Below the pieces are notes generated by a model. The model had not been told where the DNA came from. It made no database searches and worked only from the letters and a program-made list of their open reading frames with translations. Positions 7,003 through 15,723 of a stretch of DNA of 64,000 nucleotides are shown in pieces (positions within the stretch are counted from its first letter, which is position 1; the number at the start of each line of letters is the position of its first letter). The translations under genes and the position numbers were made by a program. Location of the stretch: the NCBI GenBank assembly GCA_016845785.1, contig JAERSH010000013.1, positions 1-64,000 on the forward strand, given 5' to 3'. The DNA is from Fidelibacterota bacterium. GTDB taxonomy: Bacteria; Fidelibacterota; Marinisomatia; Marinisomatales; TCS55.

Positions 7003-7029
7003 CACTCTGACCAGCTGAGTTAAACGCCC
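6956..7029 (-). tRNA. tRNA-Val (anticodon UAC)
   Basis: On the minus strand the 7-bp acceptor stem is GGGCGTT paired with AACGCCC. The anticodon arm is CTTCC-CTTACAA-GGAAG, with UAC at positions 34-36, and the T-arm loop is TTCGAAT. The discriminator is A, and a full CCA is not encoded. The length is about 74 nt. The gene is the integration target of the island, and its 3' part is element-derived. Confidence 0.95.
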
Positions 7030-7060
7030 AAAAGTTTTCAAAAATCAGTGTCGTTTACGA

Positions 7061-7133
7061 AGCTGGTCAGAAGACCAGCTGCCTGTCCACCGTAATCCCG
7101 ATTTATCGGGATGTAGGCGGAAGTTAAACGCCC
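7061..7133 (-). repeat. Partial tRNA-Val copy split by a 40-base palindrome
   Basis: Just 5' of tRNA-Val, GACCAGCTG (7073-7081) and AGTTAAACGCCC (7122-7133) reproduce the D-arm and 5' acceptor part of the tRNA. In the intact gene these blocks are contiguous (7009-7029). Here they are separated by a 40-base insert (7082-7121) built around ATCCCGAT-TT-ATCGGGAT with outer TCC.CC/GG.GGA arms. The D-arm piece is also mirrored in an 8-bp inverted repeat, AGCTGGTC/GACCAGCT (7061-7080). Confidence 0.7.
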
Positions 7134-7160
7134 TTAATTGTTCTAAATAAGCCGGGGAAT

Positions 7161-9581
7161 TTATGCCACTTTTATCTTTTTAGAAGCAGACTTTTTTGGT
7201 TTTTTCCGCCCGTTTAATCCCGGGATCGCCACATCAATTACATCCATCATTTCTTTGGCGAAATGAAAATCCAAATCTTTCTTGATATGCTCAGGAATGT
7301 CTTCTAAATCCTTCCGGTTATGGTCCGGCAAAACAATGGTCTTAATACCGGATCGATGGGCAGCTGTGACTTTCTCCTTCACGCCACCAATGGGTAGTAC
7401 ATTCCCTCTCAGCGTAATTTCACCGGTCATGGCCACTTTATCCTTTACGGATTTTCCAGAGAGTAAAGATACAATGGCTGTAAACATACCCACACCAGCT
7501 GAAGGTCCATCCTTAGGGATCGCGCCGGCAGGCACATGAACATGAATATCTGTCTTTTCATTGAAATCGTCAGCAAATCCAAGGATGTCGGTGTGAGACC
7601 GAACATAAGTCATGGCGGCGGTGGCGGACTCTTTCATTACATCACCAAGTTGTCCTGTGAGGGTTAAACCGCCTTTTCCCTTCATTTTTGATGCTTCAAT
7701 AAATAGGATGTCACCTCCCGCAGCAGTCCATGCTAACCCCGTAACAACACCAGGTTTGGTGGTCCGTTCAGCCAGATCAGAATAGAATCGCGGTGCACCC
7801 AAATATTCGCTCACCTTTTTCTTGGTGACTTTTATTTTCTTCGCATCTTTTTCAATTTTATCTCGGGCGACTTTACGGAATACATTGGCAATTTCACGTT
7901 CTAAGTTTCTCACCCCGGCTTCCCGTGTGTAGGAGCCTATCAATTCTTTGATGCCGGAATCATCCAGCGCTACATCTTTTTTAGTTAATCCATTCTCTTC
8001 CAATTGTTTCGGAATCAAATGCTGCTTGGCGATTTGCACCTTTTCATCTTCGATATATCCTGAGAAGTCGATGATCTCCATCCGATCTTTCAACGCCGGC
8101 GGAATGGGGTCTTGATAATTGGCAGTGGCAATAAACATGACTTTACTCAAGTCAAAATCCACTTCAAGATAATGATCCGCAAAAGTTGAATTCTGCTCCG
8201 GATCTAATACCTCCAACAATGCGGAAGAGGGGTCGCCTCTGAAATCCATGCCCAACTTATCAATCTCATCCAGCATAAATACTGGATTGTTGGTCCCCGC
8301 TTTTTTCAGGGATTGAATAATGCGGCCGGGCAATGCACCAATATAGGTCCGACGATGGCCACGGACTTCTGCTTCATCCCGAACACCCCCGAGAGAAATA
8401 CGGACGAATTCTCTGCCCATAGAACGGGCGATGGATCGACCTAATGATGTTTTACCAACCCCGGGAGGACCGGCAAAACAAAGGATAGGACCTCGAATAG
8501 CACCGTCTGGATCTTTCTCCATTTTCAATGCGCGAACGGCCAAATATTCCAAAATTCTTTCTTTCACTTTTTCCAATCCATAATGGTCTTCATCCAAAAT
8601 AGATTTTGCATCTTTTACATCAATGGTGTCTTCAGATGTTTTTGACCATGGCAATTCGGTGAGCCAATCCAAATAGGTTCGAGAAACGGTATATTCCGGA
8701 GATTGAGATGGAATTTTAGATAATCGATCCAATTCCTTTAAAGCCACTTTTTCTGCCTCTTCCGGCATTTTGGCTTCTTTAATTGCATCTTCGATTTCTT
8801 TTAATTCTACTTGAGACTCATCTTCACCCAACTCCCGCTTAATGGCTTTCATCTGCTCACGGAGGTAATACTCTCGTTGAGATTTGGCGATTTCATCATG
8901 GACTTCAGTTTGAATCTCTTCCCCTAGTTTGATGCGCTGAATTTCTTTGGTTAAAATTTTAATGGATTTTTCTACGCGAGTCTTGATATCTAATTCTTCC
9001 AAAACATCCTGTTTTTCAGGATTGGAGACTGTGAGGAGTGAAACGGCTCGATCTGCCAAACGGGACGGTTTCTGAATATTGGACAACATGCCTGTATGTT
9101 CTTCACTCAAGTTTGGCGCCACTTGAATCAATTCGCTAAATACTTGGCGCAAGTTATTGGCCATGGCATCCAATTCAATATCATCTGCAGAACCGGTATC
9201 AGACATCCTCTGGACGACCGCTCGGTAATAAGGATCTTTTTCTTTAAAGTCTAAAATCTTTACTCTATCAATACCTTGAACGATAGCGGACTTACTATTA
9301 TCCGGCATATCAAACACTTTGAGGACAACAGCCAATGTGCCAAAAGAATACATTTCATCGGGGTTCGGATCTTCAATGGATCCATCCTCTTGAGCCACCA
9401 CCACAATGTGCTTGCTGTTAGGTGGGAGCTCATTAATAAGCTTCAGGGATTTATCCCGACCGATGTAGATGGGGATGACTTGCTGCGGAAATAAAACCGT
9501 ATTTCGCAGGGGCATTACCGGATAGGATTCGCTCTCTTCCAGTAAATCTTCATTTAAATCTTTTTTGATTTCGTCGCTCAT
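7161..9581 (-). CDS. lon: ATP-dependent protease Lon
   Basis: This 806-residue cytosolic AAA+ serine protease degrades misfolded and regulatory proteins. The N-terminal substrate-binding domain starts at PVMPLRNTVLFP (about 21-32). A coiled-coil region follows (about 200-290). The ATPase has Walker A GPPGVGKT (371-378) and Walker B MLDEID (436-441). The protease domain has the Ser-Lys dyad, Ser694 in KDGPSAG and Lys735 in IGGVKEK. Length is normal for LonA. The C-terminal tail is Lys-rich (KKPKKSASKKIK). The start has AAGGAAAG upstream. No HrcA-type CIRCE repeat is visible before it. It is the last minus-strand gene before tRNA-Val and stands alone, with 113 bases upstream free of genes. Confidence 0.98.
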   Translation of the reverse strand: MSDEIKKDLNEDLLEESESYPVMPLRNTVLFPQQVIPIYIGRDKSLKLINELPPNSKHIVVVAQEDGSIEDPNPDEMYSFGTLAVVLKVFDMPDNSKSAIVQGIDRVKILDFKEKDPYYRAVVQRMSDTGSADDIELDAMANNLRQVFSELIQVAPNLSEEHTGMLSNIQKPSRLADRAVSLLTVSNPEKQDVLEELDIKTRVEKSIKILTKEIQRIKLGEEIQTEVHDEIAKSQREYYLREQMKAIKRELGEDESQVELKEIEDAIKEAKMPEEAEKVALKELDRLSKIPSQSPEYTVSRTYLDWLTELPWSKTSEDTIDVKDAKSILDEDHYGLEKVKERILEYLAVRALKMEKDPDGAIRGPILCFAGPPGVGKTSLGRSIARSMGREFVRISLGGVRDEAEVRGHRRTYIGALPGRIIQSLKKAGTNNPVFMLDEIDKLGMDFRGDPSSALLEVLDPEQNSTFADHYLEVDFDLSKVMFIATANYQDPIPPALKDRMEIIDFSGYIEDEKVQIAKQHLIPKQLEENGLTKKDVALDDSGIKELIGSYTREAGVRNLEREIANVFRKVARDKIEKDAKKIKVTKKKVSEYLGAPRFYSDLAERTTKPGVVTGLAWTAAGGDILFIEASKMKGKGGLTLTGQLGDVMKESATAAMTYVRSHTDILGFADDFNEKTDIHVHVPAGAIPKDGPSAGVGMFTAIVSLLSGKSVKDKVAMTGEITLRGNVLPIGGVKEKVTAAHRSGIKTIVLPDHNRKDLEDIPEHIKKDLDFHFAKEMMDVIDVAIPGLNGRKKPKKSASKKIKVA

Positions 9582-9694
9582 GACTTTCCTTATTTTAAAT
9601 CAGACACAATGAATTCAAACCATGTGCCAATGGATAAACTTTGTTGATATGACGTATATATGGTGAATTATCGAAATTTCTCTGCCATTATGGG

Positions 9695-10015
9695 TCATTT
9701 TGGCAGGATGTGACAGGATGCGCAATTTTCACGAAACTCATGGGGCATCTTCTTTGCAACCACGGGTCCAGCCCCAAAATTCATTTCACGCTCTGTAGCA
9801 TGACACTTCAAACAGGTGCTCTCATCCAGATACTGCATATGGGCAGGAAAGTTAGAAAGTTTTGGCGGCACCTTCCCATCCACTAAAATTAAAGGTGTCT
9901 CTTCCACCGCTGTTTCGGCAACAGGATCTACCCCTTGATCGGCATAAATGAGCCACGTTAAAATGAAACCAGCCACTACAACCAATCCATATACTAATTG
10001 TCTATTTTCGATCAT
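9695..10015 (-). CDS. Small membrane-anchored diheme cytochrome c
   Basis: A 106-residue protein with one N-terminal membrane helix (about 8-24, GLVVVAGFILTWLIY) and two c-type heme sites, C68LKCH72 and C98ASCH102. A His in MPHEF (92) and His59 could be distal ligands. It resembles the NapB-like group of small diheme periplasmic cytochromes, but no reductase gene is nearby. It overlaps the lipA stop by 4 bases and is the last gene of the long lipoate operon, so it is co-transcribed. Electron partner and role are unknown. Confidence 0.75.
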   Translation of the reverse strand: MIENRQLVYGLVVVAGFILTWLIYADQGVDPVAETAVEETPLILVDGKVPPKLSNFPAHMQYLDESTCLKCHATEREMNFGAGPVVAKKMPHEFRENCASCHILPK

Positions 10016-10887
10016 ATTTCCACTTTCGCTAACCGTGCCTGTTCATCCGCATGATAGGAACTCCTAACCAATGCCCCTGACTCCACCACACGAAATCCCA
10101 TATCCAACCCTAAATGTTTATAGTCTTCAAACTCTTCATCTTCAACATATCGATCTACCGGTAAATGGTTCCGCGTTGGCTGGAGATATTGGCCAATGGT
10201 GAATATCTCTACACCCAAATCCACCACTTCTTTCATCGTCTCTAGCACCTCGGCTTTGGTTTCACCTAGCCCTACCATCATACCGGTTTTGGTACGCAGA
10301 CCATAATCCACCGATTGCTTTAAAACATCCAGACTTCTGGACCATACGGCCTGAGCTCGAACCTGTCGACTGATCCGTTCGATACATTCCACATTATGTG
10401 AAAATATTTCCGGTGCCGCATCAAATACCGTAACCAACGCTGAACTGAGTCCTTGAAAATCTGGTGTCAACACTTCAACAGTACAGTTGGGGACATGACG
10501 ATGAATCTGACGAATCGTCTCTGCCCAGATCGTTGCACCGAAGTCCCCCTTCAAATCATCCCGATCTACAGAAGTGATGACCACATGGCGAAGGTTCATT
10601 TTTTTCACGGCCATGGCCGTCCTGATCGGCTCCATCTCATCCACCCCATTGGGCTTACCCGTATTGACTGAGCAAAATCCGCAAGCCCGCGTACAGATAT
10701 CACCCAAAATCATAATCGTAGCTGTGCCCCGTCCCCAGCATTCATAAATATTGGGGCAGCGGGCTTCTTCACATACTGTATTGAGTTTATTGGAAGAAAC
10801 CACATCCTGAACAAATTTATAATCATCTCCAAATTGGAGACGAATTTTAGGCTTCTTTGTTGCCTGCCTTTTGGTGGTGACGTCCAT
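10012..10887 (-). CDS. lipA: Lipoyl synthase
   Basis: A radical-SAM enzyme that inserts two sulfur atoms into the octanoyl group on lipoyl domains. Counted from the earlier TTG frame, the auxiliary cluster Cys are 40, 45 and 51 (C-x4-C-x5-C) and the radical-SAM CxxxCxxC Cys are 66, 70 and 73 (CTRACGFC), the diagnostic LipA pair. Length about 291, as usual. The ATG at 10887 overlaps the methyltransferase stop (TGATG) and is preferred to the TTG one codon earlier. It works on the E2 protein encoded two genes upstream after LipB has added octanoate. Confidence 0.97.
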   Translation of the reverse strand: MDVTTKRQATKKPKIRLQFGDDYKFVQDVVSSNKLNTVCEEARCPNIYECWGRGTATIMILGDICTRACGFCSVNTGKPNGVDEMEPIRTAMAVKKMNLRHVVITSVDRDDLKGDFGATIWAETIRQIHRHVPNCTVEVLTPDFQGLSSALVTVFDAAPEIFSHNVECIERISRQVRAQAVWSRSLDVLKQSVDYGLRTKTGMMVGLGETKAEVLETMKEVVDLGVEIFTIGQYLQPTRNHLPVDRYVEDEEFEDYKHLGLDMGFRVVESGALVRSSYHADEQARLAKVEI

Positions 10888-11711
10888 CAATTCACTTTCT
10901 GGAATAAATAAATCATATATCGTTTATACTTCCGGAATTCATCGCTATCCATCAATGATAATTGCTTCATCTTATCATTCACTTTTTTACCAAATGCCTT
11001 TTTAATCACCTTTAATACAAAGGGATGATTCTTATCCATATAATTAGAAGTGAAGTCCATGGTGGGATAAATAAATCGCTCCATAAATGCTTTGGCGCCG
11101 TCAAGGGTCGGCATGGTATTATCCGTCTGATCATATTCTTTGACCAGTTCAAATCCATATTCCTTCGCTTTCTCCATATAATTCTTTTCATCATGGGATG
11201 CCTTAATATGCCAGTCCCCACTGCCATCGTTATGATGTAAAAAATAATCGGAAGCCAACAGGTAACCGCCATCTCTAATTGTATCACGAGCGACTTGCCA
11301 TCCCGGTTCAATCTGGATATAACAAGCGCTTTCACTCTCTAGAACCAAATCATACTGCTTCTGGGGTTGAAAGTCCTCAAATTTCGTCCGGTGAAATTTC
11401 ACTTCACCATTATATTTTTCAGCGAATACATTCTCCTGATATTCATCGGGAGAAAGGGCTTCAACATCATATCCCCGGGATAAAAGGAAACTGGAATTTC
11501 CACCAATCCCCGCACCCACATCCAAAATGGTTTTTACCTCTCCGGGGATAAAAGAAGCCAAGTGCTCGATATAGCGGCCCTGGGCTGCAACCATTTCATC
11601 TAAAGAAAGATTTTCTGCATTGACCGATTCAGGATTATCCCAGAATCCATAGTGGAGATAAGGCGATCGAATTGATTCAGAATAGAGTTTTAATACGTGA
11701 TCAATAGGCAT
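10887..11711 (-). CDS. SAM-dependent methyltransferase (class I)
   Basis: A 274-residue protein with motif I ILDVGAGIGGNSSFL (about 62-76) and the downstream Rossmann pattern (VEALSPDEYQ, DLVLESESACYI). The N-terminal segment, with YGFWDNPES and a long DEMV..QGRYIEH helix, resembles the tocopherol/sarcosine-dimethylglycine group of small-molecule methyltransferases, but the substrate is not evident. It overlaps the E2 gene stop (TAATG) and lipA, so it lies inside the lipoylation operon, which is unusual. Confidence 0.8.
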   Translation of the reverse strand: MPIDHVLKLYSESIRSPYLHYGFWDNPESVNAENLSLDEMVAAQGRYIEHLASFIPGEVKTILDVGAGIGGNSSFLLSRGYDVEALSPDEYQENVFAEKYNGEVKFHRTKFEDFQPQKQYDLVLESESACYIQIEPGWQVARDTIRDGGYLLASDYFLHHNDGSGDWHIKASHDEKNYMEKAKEYGFELVKEYDQTDNTMPTLDGAKAFMERFIYPTMDFTSNYMDKNHPFVLKVIKKAFGKKVNDKMKQLSLMDSDEFRKYKRYMIYLFQKVN

Positions 11712-13012
11712 TAAATCAAACTTTCTACATTCATGGTTTCAAGGTTTTGACGAACCGACTCAATGAACTGACTCCCGCCGGCACCGTCTACAAGGCGGTG
11801 ATCAAACCCGAGAGATAAGAACATCATACTCTTGATGCCAATGGTATCCCCTTCGTTTGTTTCGATCACCACAGGCCGTTTCTTCACAGCGCCTACACCG
11901 AGGATTCCCACATTGGGTTGATTGATGATGGGCGTTCCCATGGTCACATTAAAGACACCAAAATTAGAGATTGAAAATGTGGAGCCCTGTAGTTCATCCG
12001 GATTCAATTGTTTATTCCGTGTCCGCACAACAAGGTCTCTCACTTTTCGGCATATGCCTAAAAAGTTTAACTCTTCACATTTGGACAATACGGGAACCAT
12101 CAGTCCCTTATCTACGGCAACTGCCATACCTACATTCACATTTTTATGGTACACAATGGATGATCCATCAATGGATGCATTCATATCCGGATGGGCTGTC
12201 AATGCCTTTACACAGGCTTGAACAATAAAGGGCGTATAGGTCAAACTATATCCCTCTTTTTTATAAAATGCATCATTATTGGCATCCACAAAGTTGACGA
12301 TGGCAGTCATATCCACTTCTGTCATGACATAAACATGAGCAGATGTATCAAGGCTTGCTCGCATATGGTCTGCAATCAATTTCCGCATGTGATCCATTTC
12401 AACTCTTGCCTCATCTCCTGTAAATGCAGGGGCAGATGATGGCGGTGGCGCTGTTGTTGGTGAGGGTGCAGGTGCTGCCGCTGGCGCACCGGTGCGTGTT
12501 TTCAGATAAGTTAATATATCTAATTTGGTTACGCGACCGCCCTTTCCGGAGCCGGGAATGGTCATGAGTTCATCCGTACCGATGCCATTTTCGGAAGCAA
12601 TTTTATTGACGACCGGTGTAAAGAATTTTTTCTCCCCAGAAGTTGCAGGTGGCGAAGAAACCGGTGGTGGTGTGGTTGGAATTGGCTCCTCTTCTTTTAC
12701 AGTTTCGACTGGTTCCGGTGCTGGTTCAACTTCCTCTTTTTTTGGTGCAGATTCAATAGGCTGTGCTGAATCGGCATCCGTTTCTACCCGAGCAATCACT
12801 GCACCCACATCCATAACTTGATTCGGTTCACCAATAATTTCTACCAAAACACCAGCCGTTGGACTGGGAATTTCCGAATCCACTTTATCCGTACCGATTT
12901 CTAATAAAATTTCATCCAATTCAATGGCATCACCTACTTTTTTACGCCACTCTAAAATGGTGCCTTCGGTTATGGATTCACCCATTTTGGGCATGACAAC
13001 ATCTACAATCAT
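11711..13012 (-). CDS. 2-oxoacid dehydrogenase E2 (dihydrolipoamide acyltransferase)
   Basis: A 433-residue core subunit. A single lipoyl domain (1-76) carries Lys43 in GTDKVDSE. A long Pro/Ala/Glu-rich linker follows (about 80-128). The peripheral-subunit-binding domain is at about 131-170 (TPVVNKIASENGIG and GSGKGGRVTKLDIL). A second Pro/Ala linker leads to the catalytic acyltransferase domain (about 200-433) with DHRLVDG (His405, Asp409). The E1 neighbour is a fused branched-chain type, so the complex may be a 2-oxoisovalerate or broad-specificity dehydrogenase. Acetyl transfer from pyruvate cannot be excluded. It overlaps E1 by TAATG. Confidence 0.92.
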   Translation of the reverse strand: MIVDVVMPKMGESITEGTILEWRKKVGDAIELDEILLEIGTDKVDSEIPSPTAGVLVEIIGEPNQVMDVGAVIARVETDADSAQPIESAPKKEEVEPAPEPVETVKEEEPIPTTPPPVSSPPATSGEKKFFTPVVNKIASENGIGTDELMTIPGSGKGGRVTKLDILTYLKTRTGAPAAAPAPSPTTAPPPSSAPAFTGDEARVEMDHMRKLIADHMRASLDTSAHVYVMTEVDMTAIVNFVDANNDAFYKKEGYSLTYTPFIVQACVKALTAHPDMNASIDGSSIVYHKNVNVGMAVAVDKGLMVPVLSKCEELNFLGICRKVRDLVVRTRNKQLNPDELQGSTFSISNFGVFNVTMGTPIINQPNVGILGVGAVKKRPVVIETNEGDTIGIKSMMFLSLGFDHRLVDGAGGSQFIESVRQNLETMNVESLI

Positions 13013-15018
13013 TAGTACTCCAACAATGCGCTTAATGCAGTTTGAATATTTTTAGTTTGAGGCAATACTTCATCTTCCAGAAACCAATTGAAAGGTACAT
13101 GGCTATCCGCTGAAGCCACCCGTTTTACGGGACCATCCAAATCTTCAAAAAATCGATCAGCAATAATGGCCGCAATTTCACCGCCGGGACCGTTGGTTAA
13201 ATTATCCTCATGAACCACCAAAACTTTTCCTGTCTTTTTCACGGAGGCCGCAATTGTTTCTTCATCCAATGGGTTTAATGTTCTCAAATCCACTATCTCA
13301 ACAATGCCTTCACCAATCTCTTCTTTTTTCACTGCTTCAATTGATTTTTGAACCATGGCACCCCACGTAATAATCGTGAGCACCTCCCCTTCCTGAACCA
13401 CATTGGCTTTCCCGAATGGCAAAATATAATCTTCATCCGGTTCCGGTGTGGCTGCAAATCCTTGGCGGTACAACCCCTTATGCTCCATGAAAATCACAGG
13501 ATCATCCATCCGACATGCGGATTTTAACAACCCTTTTGCATCGGCAGCATTCGATGGATAGGCGATTCGAATCCCCGGCATGTGCATAAAATATGTATCA
13601 ATGGATTGACTATGACAGAGTCCACCGTGAATGTATCCACCCACCGGTACACGAATGACCACAGGGCAACTCCACATGTTGTTCGATCGGTATCGCATGG
13701 ATGCCAATTCATTCCGAATTTGCATCATGGCTGTCCATATATAATCGGCGAACTGAATTTCAGTCACTGCTTTCCATCCGGCGCATGCCATTCCAATGGC
13801 CGTCCCTACAATGGATGCTTCAGCCAAAGGTGAATTAAAAACACGGTCTTTACCGAATTTATTGGTGAGTCCACGTGTAGCCGTAAACACACCACCTTTG
13901 GGATCAGCCACATCTTCCCCGAAAATTACCATTTTATCATTTCGTTCCATCTCTTCTGAAAGGGCATGATTGATGGCATCGACCAAAACCACCTTGTCGC
14001 TGATTTCATTGAAAGGTGTTTCTTCCGGGAATGGCGTATGGGCATAATTAAAATCCAAAGCGGTTTCCAGTTCAGGATGGTCTTGCGCCTCTGCCCATTC
14101 GACTTCTTCATCAATGAGATCATTAACCTCATTTCGAATCTTATCAAATTCTTTTTGAGAAATGGTTTTCGCCTCAATGCAGGCGGCTTCAAATTTTAAA
14201 ATCGGATCTCGTTTTTTATCGGTTTCCAAATCTTCTTCCGAACGATATTTCCGCTGATCATCTGATGATGAATGTGGAAATAACCGAACCACATTAGACA
14301 CAATAACCGATGGTCCTTTCCCTTTTCGGGCCCGATCCACAGCCTTTTGAAATGCCAGATTCGCCTCAAAGAAATCCGTCCCATCAATATTATATCGAGC
14401 CAGGTTTTGGTATCCAGACACCATGGAATAAACTGAACCGCCGGAAGTCTGTTCAGAAATGTGCACACTGATGGCATATTCATTATCTTCAACATGGAAT
14501 ATGACCGGCAACTTTTCACGGCTTGCCCAATTTAATGCTTCGTGAAATTCGCCCTGACTTGTGGTTCCTTCTCCCGATGAAACATAAACCACTTCCTTTT
14601 TCTTTTCCCATTTCCGTGTTTGAGCTGTTCCTACGGCCTGAAGGTACTGCGATCCCGTTGGGCTGGATTGACTCACAATCCGTAAATTTTTATCTCCAAA
14701 ATGCTGAGGCAATTGGCGGCCACCGGAAGCAGGATCATCCTTTCGAGCCAAAAATCCCAATAAGTGATCTTTACTTGTTACGCCTAATCCAATCGTCAAA
14801 GCTGCATCTCGGTAATAGGGATATATCCAATCTTCACCCGATTTCAAATTGGATGCAGCAGCCAATTGAGCGGACTCATGTCCAGAACAGGCGATGTGAA
14901 AAAATGATTTCCCTTGACGTATCATGGTCATCATCTTTTCATCTAGCCGGCGAGAGATAACCATATTGCGATACACTTCTAATAATTCTTTTTTCTGGAA
15001 TCCATGCAATCTTGGCAT
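13012..15018 (-). CDS. 2-oxoacid dehydrogenase E1, fused alpha and beta subunits
   Basis: A thiamine-diphosphate enzyme of about 668 residues. The alpha half (about 1-325) has a TPP site (GEGTTSQGEFHEALNW, then VEDNEYAI) in place of the textbook GDG..NN. The beta half (about 340-668) begins DKVVLVDAINHALSEE and contains FGEDVADPKGGVF and the EASIVGTAIGMA segment. The fused layout is typical of branched-chain-type E1 in Bacteroidota-like bacteria. The ATG at 15018 (shared with the lipB stop, TGATG) has AGAGGTGA upstream and is preferred to the TTG at 15021. E1 decarboxylates the 2-oxoacid and passes the acyl group to the E2 encoded next. Confidence 0.93.
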   Translation of the reverse strand: MPRLHGFQKKELLEVYRNMVISRRLDEKMMTMIRQGKSFFHIACSGHESAQLAAASNLKSGEDWIYPYYRDAALTIGLGVTSKDHLLGFLARKDDPASGGRQLPQHFGDKNLRIVSQSSPTGSQYLQAVGTAQTRKWEKKKEVVYVSSGEGTTSQGEFHEALNWASREKLPVIFHVEDNEYAISVHISEQTSGGSVYSMVSGYQNLARYNIDGTDFFEANLAFQKAVDRARKGKGPSVIVSNVVRLFPHSSSDDQRKYRSEEDLETDKKRDPILKFEAACIEAKTISQKEFDKIRNEVNDLIDEEVEWAEAQDHPELETALDFNYAHTPFPEETPFNEISDKVVLVDAINHALSEEMERNDKMVIFGEDVADPKGGVFTATRGLTNKFGKDRVFNSPLAEASIVGTAIGMACAGWKAVTEIQFADYIWTAMMQIRNELASMRYRSNNMWSCPVVIRVPVGGYIHGGLCHSQSIDTYFMHMPGIRIAYPSNAADAKGLLKSACRMDDPVIFMEHKGLYRQGFAATPEPDEDYILPFGKANVVQEGEVLTIITWGAMVQKSIEAVKKEEIGEGIVEIVDLRTLNPLDEETIAASVKKTGKVLVVHEDNLTNGPGGEIAAIIADRFFEDLDGPVKRVASADSHVPFNWFLEDEVLPQTKNIQTALSALLEY

Positions 15019-15665
15019 CAATTCACCTCTACAGTTTCTTGCATTTGAAATGCATCATTAAATGATTTAATAATTTTGTTTTTCACCAGCGAAACTTTCT
15101 GCTGTTCGCCCAATAATTTTTCCATGGATGTAACCCCATATTCAAAGATTCCGCAGGGAATGATTCCGCCAAAATAATTGAGATCTGTATTTACGTTTAG
15201 CGCAAAACCATGCATGGTCACCCAACGCGAAATGCGCACACCTTGGGCACCAATTTTTTCATCACCTACCCAAACGCCGGTTAAGCCTTCCTTCAACCCG
15301 GCCTCTATCCCATATGTTGCCAATGTATCAATTAACACTTGTTCAAGTGTTCGCATATACCAACTGATACTTTTTTTATAGCGGTGAAGGTCAAGGATTG
15401 GATATCCTACAATTTGCCCGGGACCGTGAAAGGTAATGTCACCGCCTCTTTCCACGTTGAATACTTTGGCATCATTGGGTGCAGACTGGAGCAAATGGTT
15501 TTCATTTGCATTCTTCCCAAGTGTATAAACCGGTTCATGCTCTACAAAGATTAACGTGTCCGGCGCTTTTCCCAACAAAACCTTTTGATGGATGTCCTTT
15601 TGATAATCCCACGCGGATTGATAATCCATTTGACCGAGGTCGATAATGTTGATTTGGTTATCCAT
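15018..15665 (-). CDS. lipB: Octanoyl-[ACP]:protein octanoyltransferase
   Basis: A 215-residue enzyme that moves octanoate from acyl carrier protein to lipoyl-domain lysines, the first step before LipA. Signature RGGDITFHGPGQIVGYPI (73-90), catalytic Lys near 138 in EKIGAQGVRI, and catalytic Cys171 in IIPCGI. Length is normal. It opens the lipB-E1-E2-methyltransferase-lipA block. The gap from lpdA holds a strong inverted repeat (15676-15704). Confidence 0.96.
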   Translation of the reverse strand: MDNQINIIDLGQMDYQSAWDYQKDIHQKVLLGKAPDTLIFVEHEPVYTLGKNANENHLLQSAPNDAKVFNVERGGDITFHGPGQIVGYPILDLHRYKKSISWYMRTLEQVLIDTLATYGIEAGLKEGLTGVWVGDEKIGAQGVRISRWVTMHGFALNVNTDLNYFGGIIPCGIFEYGVTSMEKLLGEQQKVSLVKNKIIKSFNDAFQMQETVEVN

Positions 15666-15675
15666 CTTATGAAAT

Positions 15676-15704
15676 CTTTGCGAAAGTTTTAAACTTTCGC
15701 AAAG
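15676..15704. promoter_or_regulatory. 29-base inverted repeat between lpdA and lipB
   Basis: CTTTGCGAAAGTTT and AAACTTTCGCAAAG pair around one central base. No T-run follows in the minus direction, so it does not look like a full terminator. It may be an operator, an mRNA processing or stabilising hairpin, or a partial attenuator within the operon. Confidence 0.55.
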
Positions 15705-15723
15705 TTAGTAGTTCCTCTTCTCA

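Noticed and set aside
9582-9694. CIRCE heat-shock operator before lon
   Set aside because: No TTAGCACTC-N9-GAGTGCTAA-like repeat is present.
12525-12821. Gly/Ser-rich plus-strand open frame opposite the E2 gene
   Set aside because: It mirrors the Pro/Ala/Glu linker of E2. The composition comes from the antisense of that linker, and there is no ribosome site.
14523-14960. 145-residue plus-strand frame opposite E1
   Set aside because: Antisense to the E1 TPP region with no family pattern.
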